A stretch of DNA of 7,970 nucleotides from Betaproteobacteria bacterium (GTDB lineage Bacteria; Pseudomonadota; Gammaproteobacteria; Burkholderiales; SG8-39). Below, piece by piece: positions 1 to 5,166 of this stretch. The DNA is taken from NCBI GenBank assembly GCA_011391295.1, contig JAABQT010000062.1:1-7970 (forward strand), written 5' to 3'. Both the position numbers and the translations under genes were made by a program. The notes under the pieces are model-generated. The model made no database searches. It saw only the letters and a list, made by a program, of their open reading frames with translations, and was not told the origin of the DNA. Positions within the stretch are counted from its first letter, which is position 1; every line of letters starts with the position of its first letter.

Positions 1-1
1 G

Positions 2-88
2 GTCGGCATCCCGCCCTCCGCCTATCGGCGCGCCGCCGCGCGCTCCGAGAGCGAGGAACCGCCGCCGGCGCCCGAACCGCGAAAATGA
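2..88 (+). CDS. C-terminal tail of an AraC/GlxA-family transcriptional regulator (5' end outside window)
   Basis: An open frame enters from the left edge and stops with TGA at 86-88, giving 28 residues. It begins VGIPPSAYRR, which matches the end of the second helix-turn-helix in AraC-family regulators, where a G(V/I)xPxxYR stretch closes the DNA-binding domain; the GlxA-like branch commonly has PSAYR. The remaining residues form a Pro/Glu/Arg-rich tail (EEPPPAPEPRK) without a recognisable fold. In the family this domain binds promoter DNA, often next to the regulator's own gene, so the operon starting at about 155 is a possible target (inference only). A perfect hairpin begins 3 nt after the stop codon. 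The assignment rests on about ten residues and could be wrong in detail. Confidence 0.6.
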   Translation, partial: VGIPPSAYRRAAARSESEEPPPAPEPRK

Positions 89-91
89 GCG

Positions 92-114
92 GCGCCAGCG
101 CGGTGCGCTGGCGC
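92..114 (+). terminator. Perfect 10-bp hairpin just after the regulator stop codon; U-less terminator or operator
   Basis: GCGCCAGCGC (92-101) and its exact reverse complement GCGCTGGCGC (105-114) are separated by a 3-nt loop, GGT. The stem starts 3 nt after the TGA of the upstream gene. Such a GC-rich stem should stall RNA polymerase or protect a 3' end, but no run of T follows (the next bases are ACGGACGG), so it is not a classical intrinsic terminator. It could instead be an operator for the neighbouring AraC-type regulator or a 3'-end stabilising stem. The hairpin is directly visible; its role is inferred. Confidence 0.55.
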
Positions 115-154
115 ACGGACGGCTGCACGCAGCCGGGCCTCGAGCGGGTTTGGC

Positions 155-160
155 TACAAT
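155..160 (+). promoter_or_regulatory. TACAAT -10-like element in front of the truncated SDR
   Basis: GGCTACAATCCCCGC contains TACAAT, one mismatch from the sigma-70 -10 consensus, ending 13 nt before the ATG at 174. No convincing -35 hexamer lies 16-18 nt upstream. The same core, GCTACAATCC, occurs at 3072-3081 in front of the metY-like gene, which supports a shared promoter type. Transcription would start near 167, leaving only about 7 nt of leader. Confidence 0.45.
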
Positions 161-173
161 CCCCGCTCCAGCC

Positions 174-614
174 ATGCAGAAATCTCAAATGCAGGTCCTC
201 GCCGTCAACCTGCGCGGCGCCTTCCTCTGCACGCAGACGGCCGCCAGGCAAATGGCGCAACACCGGCGCAAAGGCGCGATCATCAACATCGCCTCCACCC
301 GCGCCTTCATGTCCGAGCCCGGCACCGAAGCCTATTCCGCCTCCAAGGGCGGCATCGTCGCCCTCACCCACGCCACTGCCATCAGCCTCGCCCGGCACGG
401 CATCCGCGTGAACAGCATCAGCCCCGGCTGGATCGAAACGCGTGGACGCCGCCACTCCCGCCGCGACCGCCTTCAGCATCCCGTGGGACGCGTGGGCACG
501 CCGGAGGACGTCGCGCGCGCCTGCCTGTTCCATGCGCAGGAAGCGGGCTTCGTGACCGGGCAGAACCTCACGCTCGATGGCGGCATGTCGGTGAAAATGA
601 TCTACGAGGACTAG
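174..614 (+). pseudogene. N-terminally truncated short-chain dehydrogenase/reductase (SDR), probably inactive remnant
   Basis: From ATG 174 the frame codes for 146 residues; classical SDRs have about 250. What remains matches the second half of the family: the VNLRGAF helix (Asn12), Ser41 in NIAST, the YxxxK pair Tyr54 and Lys58 in YSASKGG, RVNSISPGWIET (80-89), HPVGRVGTPEDVA (102-114) and the C-terminal TGQNLTLDGGM (128-138). The Asn-Ser-Tyr-Lys tetrad is therefore intact. The first ~100 residues are absent, including the TGxxxGxG nucleotide-binding loop and the NNAG motif, and no frame between 89 and 173 codes for them. The frame also opens upstream to TTG at 150, but this adds no SDR sequence. 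Without a dinucleotide site the product should not work as an oxidoreductase. The frame stays open, with a small indel-like irregularity around FHAQEAGF. It sits 13 nt before the methyltransferase and may now serve only as a leader. Confidence 0.75.
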
Positions 615-627
615 GCCGGCAGGCTCG

Positions 628-1242
628 ATGCTGCAGCGCTTCGCGCACTACTTCGCCATCCACCGCATCCTGGTCTCCAGGCTGTTTGGCGTCGCGTTCT
701 TCGTCGCCGTGCTGTCCATGGAGAGCATGCATGAGGGCAACCTCGTATCCACGGCCCTGTTCCTCCTCGGTCTGGTGCTGGTGGGCGTCGCCACGGTTGG
801 CCGCTTGTGGTGCTCGCTCTACATCAGCGGCTACAAGAACACCGAACTCATCACCACCGGGCCGTACTCCCTGTGCAGGAACCCGCTCTATTTCTTCTCG
901 CTGCTCGGCTTCGCCGGCATCGGCTTTGCCAGCGAGACGTTCACGCTCGGCATCCTCCTCACGGTCGTGGTCTTCGCGGGCTATCCCACCGTAATCGCGC
1001 GCGAAGAGGCCGTGCTGCGCGAAAGGTTCGGTCCAGAGTTCGACGCCTACCGCGCGCGCACGCCGCAATTTCTGCCAAAGCTTTCCGGGTTCCGGGAGCC
1101 GGAGACCTACACCGTCAATCCGCGAAAGTTTCGCAGCACCATGTTCGACGTGATCTGGTTCATCTGGTTCGTCGGCATCGTCGAAGTGGTCGAGGCGCTG
1201 CACGAGTACCATTTGATCAATCCGCTCATCCATCTGCCCTGA
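628..1242 (+). CDS. Isoprenylcysteine carboxyl methyltransferase (ICMT/PEMT)-like integral membrane methyltransferase
   Basis: The 204-residue product has hydrophobic segments at about 13-30, 39-61, 87-120 and 173-190, so it should sit in the inner membrane. The ICMT/PEMT family signature is clear: TGPYSLCRNPLY at 77-88, then AREEAVLRERFG at 124-135, a conserved Tyr at 141 and TPQFLP at 145-150. In the family these motifs form the cytosolic pocket for S-adenosylmethionine and the transferase site. Bacterial members methylate small hydrophobic acceptors or lipids, mostly unknown; prenylated-protein methylation is not implied. The C-terminal extension after the core (151-204), with a further hydrophobic helix, goes beyond minimal family members. 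ATG 628 follows the SDR stop by 13 nt with only a weak ribosome site (GGCAGG at 618-623), so translation may be coupled. The family is secure; the substrate is unknown. Confidence 0.85.
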   Translation: MLQRFAHYFAIHRILVSRLFGVAFFVAVLSMESMHEGNLVSTALFLLGLVLVGVATVGRLWCSLYISGYKNTELITTGPYSLCRNPLYFFSLLGFAGIGFASETFTLGILLTVVVFAGYPTVIAREEAVLRERFGPEFDAYRARTPQFLPKLSGFREPETYTVNPRKFRSTMFDVIWFIWFVGIVEVVEALHEYHLINPLIHLP

Positions 1243-1246
1243 TTCC

Positions 1247-1252
1247 GGAGGG
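1247..1252 (+). promoter_or_regulatory. Shine-Dalgarno site fixing the aldo/keto reductase start
   Basis: GGAGGG lies 7 nt before ATG 1260. The same frame is open back to 807 inside the methyltransferase, and this strong site decides the true start. It sits in the short gap after the methyltransferase TGA at 1240-1242. Confidence 0.8.
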
Positions 1253-1259
1253 ACTTCGC

Positions 1260-2252
1260 ATGCAGCACGTACGTTTCGGCCATACCGGCCTGCAAGTCTC
1301 GCGCCTGTGCCTGGGCACCATGACGTTCGGCCTGCAATGCGACGAAAAGACTTCGTTCGCCATCCTCGACACCGCCGCCGCAGGCGGCATCACGTTCCTC
1401 GACACCGCCGACGCCTACCCGCTCGGCGGCAAGCTCGAGGACATGGGCCGCACCGAAGAAGTCCTCGGCAAGTGGCTCAAGGGCAGGCGCGAGCAGTTCG
1501 TCGTCGCCACCAAGTGCAGCGGCAAGGTGGGGCCGGCGCCATGGCAGCAGGGCACCTCGCGCAAGCACGTGATGCACGCGATCGACGATTCGCTCAGGCG
1601 CCTGGGCACCGATTACGTCGACCTGTACCAGGTGCACCATTTCGACGCCAACACCCCGGTGGATGAAACAGTGGAGGCCTTCGATGCCGTGGTGAAGGCC
1701 GGCAAGGCGCGCTATGTCGGCGTCTCCAACTACCACGCCTACCGGGTCGCCCGCGCGCTTGGACGCGCCGAGGCCCTGAAGCTGACGCGGCTCGTGTCGG
1801 TGCAACCGCGCTACAACCTCCTGTTCCGACAGATCGAGCGCGAACTGCTGCCCCTGTGCGAGGAGGAGGGCCTCGCGGTGATCCCCTACAACCCGCTCGC
1901 CGGGGGATTGCTGACCGGCAAGCACCAGCGCGCGGCGCCGCCGCCCGCAGGCTCGCGCTTCACGCTCGGCACTGCCGCCAGGACCTACACCGAGCGCTAC
2001 TGGCAGGAGCGCGAGTTCGCCACTGTGGATGCCTTCGTGAATCTGGCGCGGGCCGGCAATATCGAGCCGGCCACGCTGGCCGTGGCCTGGGTGCTCGCCC
2101 ACCCGGGGGTCACGGCGCCGCTGATCGGCGCGAGCAAGCCCGAGCAGCTCAAGGCCAGCATCGCCGCCGTGGAGTTCAAGCTCGATCCCGGGCTGAAAGC
2201 GAAACTCGACCAGCTGTCGCACGAATACCGCATGGGTGATGCCGCGCGCTGA
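1260..2252 (+). CDS. Aldo/keto reductase, NADPH-dependent
   Basis: The product has 330 residues, a normal length for the family. It opens with the typical FGHTGLQVSRLCLGTMTFG (6-24). The catalytic tetrad is visible: Asp48 and Tyr53 in FLDTADAYP, Lys85 in VVATKC and His126 in YQVHHFD. The (beta/alpha)8 barrel pattern continues with VGVSNY (153-158), VQPRYNLL (181-188) and VIPYNPLAGGLLTGK (207-221). The C-terminal PLIGASKPEQL (287-297) matches the phosphate-binding loop that favours NADPH. These cytosolic enzymes reduce aldehydes or ketones to alcohols; the sequence resembles the aryl-alcohol dehydrogenase-like branch, but the substrate cannot be named. It follows the methyltransferase by 17 nt and precedes the TylF-like gene by 14 nt, fitting one operon. 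The frame is open upstream to 807, but that part is a shadow of the previous gene. Confidence 0.92.
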   Translation: MQHVRFGHTGLQVSRLCLGTMTFGLQCDEKTSFAILDTAAAGGITFLDTADAYPLGGKLEDMGRTEEVLGKWLKGRREQFVVATKCSGKVGPAPWQQGTSRKHVMHAIDDSLRRLGTDYVDLYQVHHFDANTPVDETVEAFDAVVKAGKARYVGVSNYHAYRVARALGRAEALKLTRLVSVQPRYNLLFRQIERELLPLCEEEGLAVIPYNPLAGGLLTGKHQRAAPPPAGSRFTLGTAARTYTERYWQEREFATVDAFVNLARAGNIEPATLAVAWVLAHPGVTAPLIGASKPEQLKASIAAVEFKLDPGLKAKLDQLSHEYRMGDAAR

Positions 2253-2258
2253 AGGAGG
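2252..2258 (+). promoter_or_regulatory. Strong Shine-Dalgarno site of the TylF-like gene
   Basis: AAGGAGG lies 8 nt before ATG 2267 and shares its first A with the TGA stop of the aldo/keto reductase (2250-2252). A ribosome terminating there would sit on the next initiation site, which suggests coupled translation. Confidence 0.8.
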
Positions 2259-2266
2259 AAAGGCCG

Positions 2267-3025
2267 ATGAACAGCCCCAAAGACCTTTACCTGGATCTGC
2301 TCAAGCGTTGCCTCACCAACATCATCTATCAGGACCCCAGCACGCTGCTCGGCGAGGATCTGCCTTTCGACCTGTACAACCGCGTCGAGGGCCGCGACTG
2401 GCCCGTGGTGGCGCACACGATGATCGGCATCAAGCGGCTCGATGCGCTGCAGTTCTGCGTCGAAGACGTGCTCAACCGCGGGGTGCCGGGCGATTTCATC
2501 GAAACCGGCGTCTGGCGCGGCGGCGCGGCGATTTTCATGCGCGGCGTGCTCAAGGCGCGTGGCGTGGCGAACCGCATCGTCTGGGCTGCCGATTCGTTCG
2601 CAGGGCTGCCGCCGCCCAACGCGGAAAAGTACCCGCAGGACTCGAATCTCAATTTCCACCAATTCAAGGAACTGGCGGTGTCGCTGGAACAGGTGCAGAA
2701 GAATTTCCGCGCCTACGGCCTGCTCGACGACCAGGTGCGTTTCCTCAAGGGCTGGTTCCGCGACACCCTGCCGAATGCGCCGGTGCAACGCCTCGCGATC
2801 CTGCGCCTGGACGGCGACCTGTACGAATCGACCATCGACGCGCTGACGCACCTGTATCCGAAGCTGCAGCAGGGCGGCTACGCCATCATCGATGATTTCG
2901 CGGACGTGCTGGCCTGCAAGCAGGCGGTCTCGGATTACCGCGCCGCGCACGGCATCACCGAGGACATCATCCCGATCGACATGAGCGGCGTATTCTGGCG
3001 CAAGGAAAACAAGGCCGCCCGCTGA
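2267..3025 (+). CDS. TylF/MycF-family S-adenosylmethionine-dependent O-methyltransferase
   Basis: The 252-residue protein matches the TylF/MycF (macrocin O-methyltransferase) family along its length. Visible landmarks are FIETGVWRGGAAIFMRG (77-93), the SAM-binding loop; ADSFAGLP (108-115); LRLDGDLYEST (179-189); and YAIIDDF (205-211). The Asp residues of the last two motifs are the Mg2+ ligands in MycF. Characterised relatives methylate sugar hydroxyls on macrolides, and many bacterial homologues lie in polysaccharide or glycoside clusters. The N-terminal DLYLDLLKRCLTNIIYQD is the usual start of this family and supports ATG 2267, which has a near-ideal ribosome site. No polyketide or glycosyltransferase gene lies nearby, so the acceptor is unknown. 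It appears to be the last gene of the left-hand operon, because the next gene has its own promoter-like motif. No signal peptide is seen; it should be cytosolic. Confidence 0.92.
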   Translation: MNSPKDLYLDLLKRCLTNIIYQDPSTLLGEDLPFDLYNRVEGRDWPVVAHTMIGIKRLDALQFCVEDVLNRGVPGDFIETGVWRGGAAIFMRGVLKARGVANRIVWAADSFAGLPPPNAEKYPQDSNLNFHQFKELAVSLEQVQKNFRAYGLLDDQVRFLKGWFRDTLPNAPVQRLAILRLDGDLYESTIDALTHLYPKLQQGGYAIIDDFADVLACKQAVSDYRAAHGITEDIIPIDMSGVFWRKENKAAR

Positions 3026-3073
3026 ACGCGTGAACCGGCAGCAAACCGGCGCGCCGCGGTTCGGCCGGGCCGC

Positions 3074-3079
3074 TACAAT
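3074..3079 (+). promoter_or_regulatory. TACAAT -10-like element placed for a leaderless metY transcript
   Basis: CCGCTACAATCCGCGCATG: TACAAT ends 6 nt before the ATG at 3086. With usual sigma-70 spacing, transcription would start at or within a base or two of the A of the start codon. No Shine-Dalgarno sequence lies before this ATG, in agreement with a leaderless message. The -35 region (about 3050-3057) is GC-rich without a TTGACA match, so an activator may be needed. Confidence 0.5.
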
Positions 3080-3085
3080 CCGCGC

Positions 3086-4375
3086 ATGGCAGACCGCAAG
3101 TACGGCTTCGAGACGCTGTCGCTGCACGCCGGCCAGATCCCGGACGCCGCCACCGGGGCGCGCGCCGCGCCGATCTACCAGACCACCTCCTTCGTCTTCG
3201 ATTCGGCAGACCACGCGGCGAGCCTGTTCAACCTGCAGACCTTCGGCAACGTCTACTCGCGCATCTCGAATCCCACGGTGGCGGTGTTCGAGGAGCGCAT
3301 GGCGGCGCTGGAAGGCGGGCGCGCAGCGCTCGCCTGCGCCACCGGCCAGGCGGCGGAGGCCACCGCGATCCTCACGCTGTGCAAGGCGGGCGATCATGTG
3401 GTGTCGGCCTCCACGCTGTATGGCGGCACGCACACGCTGCTCGGCGTGAATCTGAAGAAACTGGGCATCGACACCACGTTCGTCGCCCCGGGCACGCCGG
3501 AAAATTTCCGCCAGGCGATGCGGCCGAACACGCGGCTCCTGTTCGGCGAGACGCTGGGCAACCCCGGCCTCGACGTGCTCGACATCCCTGCGGTGTCGAA
3601 GGTAGCGCACGAGGCCGGGCTGCCGCTGCTGGTGGACGCCACCTTCACCACGCCCTGGCTGATGCAGCCGTTCGCGCATGGCGCCGACCTGCTTTACCAC
3701 TCGGCGACCAAGTTCCTCGGGGGCCACGGCGTCGCCATCGGCGGCGTGCTGGTGGACTCGGGCCGCTTCGACTGGGAGAAAAGCGGCAAGTTTCCCCAGC
3801 TCACCGCGCCCTACTCGGGCTTCCACAACATGGATTTCGAGGAGGAGTCGGGCACGCGGGCGTTCCTGCTGCGCGCGCGGCGCGAGGGCCTGCGCGACTT
3901 CGGCGCCTGCATGGCGCCGATGACCGCGTTCCAGATCCTGCAGGGCATCGAGACCCTGCACCTGCGCATGCCGCGCCACGTGCAGAGCACGCGCAAGGTG
4001 GTGCAGTTCCTCGCCGCCCATGCGGCCGTGGAGAAAGTCGTCTATCCCGAACTGCCGGGCCACCCGGACCACGCGCTCGCGAAGAAGCTGCTGCCCAAGG
4101 GCTGCGGCGCGGTGTTCACCTTCGACATCAAGGGCGGGCGCGCCGCGGGCCAGCGCTTCATCGAGGCGCTGCGCGTGTTTTCGCACCTCGCCAACGTCGG
4201 CGACGCGAAATCGCTCGTCATCCATCCCGCGAGCACCACGCACTACCGCGTGGGCGACGAGGACCTGAAGAAGGCGGGCATCGGTCCGGGCACCGTGCGC
4301 CTGTCGATCGGGCTGGAAGACCCCGAAGACCTGCTCGAGGACCTGGCGCGCGCGCTGAAGGCGGCGCAGAAGTGA
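3086..4375 (+). CDS. metY: O-acetylhomoserine sulfhydrylase (O-acetylhomoserine aminocarboxypropyltransferase), PLP enzyme
   Basis: The 429-residue product belongs to the Cys/Met-metabolism PLP enzymes. It combines O-acetylhomoserine with sulfide to give homocysteine (direct sulfhydrylation route to methionine) in the cytosol. Landmarks: FETLSLHAGQ (8-17), YSRISNPT with the phosphate-contacting Tyr57, the CATGQAAE stretch (84-91), the ring-stacking Tyr112 in LYGGTH, Asp184 in VDATFTTPW, and the PLP-binding Lys209 in HSATKFLGGHG. The C-terminal SLVIHPASTTHYR and GTVRLSIGLEDPEDL are standard. Length and the insert around 225-260 favour MetY over the shorter MetZ (O-succinylhomoserine) type. VDATF replaces the more common VDNTF, a variant I associate with some betaproteobacterial members. 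ATG 3086 is chosen because the family N-terminus begins there; it lacks a ribosome site. Its stop overlaps the GTG of the hydrolase by design (GTGA). No S-box or SAM riboswitch is visible before it. Confidence 0.93.
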   Translation: MADRKYGFETLSLHAGQIPDAATGARAAPIYQTTSFVFDSADHAASLFNLQTFGNVYSRISNPTVAVFEERMAALEGGRAALACATGQAAEATAILTLCKAGDHVVSASTLYGGTHTLLGVNLKKLGIDTTFVAPGTPENFRQAMRPNTRLLFGETLGNPGLDVLDIPAVSKVAHEAGLPLLVDATFTTPWLMQPFAHGADLLYHSATKFLGGHGVAIGGVLVDSGRFDWEKSGKFPQLTAPYSGFHNMDFEEESGTRAFLLRARREGLRDFGACMAPMTAFQILQGIETLHLRMPRHVQSTRKVVQFLAAHAAVEKVVYPELPGHPDHALAKKLLPKGCGAVFTFDIKGGRAAGQRFIEALRVFSHLANVGDAKSLVIHPASTTHYRVGDEDLKKAGIGPGTVRLSIGLEDPEDLLEDLARALKAAQK

Positions 4376-5166
4376 ATCTTGCCGTCGACGGCAGGCAGGC
4401 CTTCGCCTACACCGCGGCGCACGCGCTCGATCGCGCGAAGCCGAGCGTGGTATTCGCGCACGGCGCCGGATTGGACCACTCCATCTTCGGGCTGCAGAGT
4501 CGCTACTTCGGCTACCACGGCCGGAATGTCCTGGCACTGGACTTCCCCGCGCACGGCCGCTCCGACGGTCCGCCGCTCGCCACCGTACAGGCGATGGCCG
4601 ACTGGGTCCTGAGGCTGCTTGATGCGGCGAAGCTCGAGAAGGCGAGCGTAGTGGGCCATTCCCTGGGCTCGCTCGTCGCCCTGGAGTGCGCGGCGCGTCA
4701 TCCGGCGCGCATCGAGAGCATCGCGCTGCTCGGCACCGCCTATCCGATGAAAGTCACGGCCGACTTCCTGAACGCGGCGAAAGAGAACCGGCATGAGGCC
4801 TACGACATGGAGACCATTTGGAGCCACTCGTCGCAGGCGGCGCTCGGCGCCAATCCCAATCCCGGCATGTCGATGTACGGCGAGACGCTGGCGCGCCTCG
4901 AACGTCTCGTCGCCGGCGTGCTCTACAGTGACTTGAAGGCCTGCCACGAATACGCGGGCGGCGAGGCCGCGGTGGCGAAAGTGAAGTGTCCCGTGCTCTT
5001 CGTTCTTGGACGACGCGATCAGATGACGCCGGCAAAGGCCGGCCTCGCGTTCGCGCACACGGTGCCGAACGCGCAGGTCGTGCAATTGGATACCTCCGGG
5101 CATTCGCTCATGACCGAGGCGCCCGACGCCGTGCTCGACGCCCTGATCGAATTCTTCGCCGCCTAG
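4372..5166 (+). CDS. Alpha/beta-fold hydrolase, GTG start overlapping metY
   Basis: The 264-residue protein shows the alpha/beta hydrolase pattern: VVFAHGAGLDHSIF (27-40) with the oxyanion-hole HG, LALDFPAHGRSDG (54-66), the nucleophile elbow GHSLGS with Ser97, the acid Asp216 in VLGRRDQMTP, and the base His244 in DTSGHSLMTEAP. It lacks a signal peptide and should be cytosolic. The substrate is unknown; family members split esters, C-C bonds or epoxides. No ATG lies near the start. GTG 4372 is taken because it forms a GTGA overlap with the metY stop, GAAGG lies 10 nt upstream at 4357-4361, and the protein then begins just before the first beta strand. This argues for coupled translation and a link to sulfur or homoserine-ester metabolism, though it is too short for the acyltransferase MetX. 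Its TAG stop overlaps the TAG of the convergent exporter gene. Confidence 0.88.
   Translation: MNLAVDGRQAFAYTAAHALDRAKPSVVFAHGAGLDHSIFGLQSRYFGYHGRNVLALDFPAHGRSDGPPLATVQAMADWVLRLLDAAKLEKASVVGHSLGSLVALECAARHPARIESIALLGTAYPMKVTADFLNAAKENRHEAYDMETIWSHSSQAALGANPNPGMSMYGETLARLERLVAGVLYSDLKACHEYAGGEAAVAKVKCPVLFVLGRRDQMTPAKAGLAFAHTVPNAQVVQLDTSGHSLMTEAPDAVLDALIEFFAA
5163..5166. other. Shared CTAG: overlapping stop codons of convergent genes
   Basis: CTAG reads TAG on both strands. The + strand hydrolase ends with TAG 5164-5166 and the - strand exporter ends with TAG 5165-5163, so the two coding regions overlap by 4 bp with no spacer. Any terminator of one gene must lie inside the coding sequence of the other; I did not recognise one there. 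Confidence 0.9.

Noticed and set aside
807..1259. Extended aldo/keto reductase beginning inside the methyltransferase gene
   Set aside because: The added residues are His/Arg-rich shadow sequence; GGAGGG before ATG 1260 and the family N-terminus fix the start.
3026..3085. SAM riboswitch or intrinsic terminator between the TylF-like gene and metY
   Set aside because: The gap is only 60 bp, shorter than known SAM riboswitches with an expression platform in this position, and no stem followed by a T-run is present.
1997..4537. Minus-strand open frame of 846 codons running opposite to three + strand genes
   Set aside because: It spans the reductase, TylF-like and metY-like genes, is Arg/Ala/His-rich and low in complexity, and shows no known domain. 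Long antisense frames are expected opposite GC-rich codon bias.
4372..5166. The alpha/beta hydrolase as MetX (homoserine O-acetyltransferase)
   Set aside because: MetX shares the fold and the pathway but is about 100 residues longer; this 264-residue protein looks like a general hydrolase.
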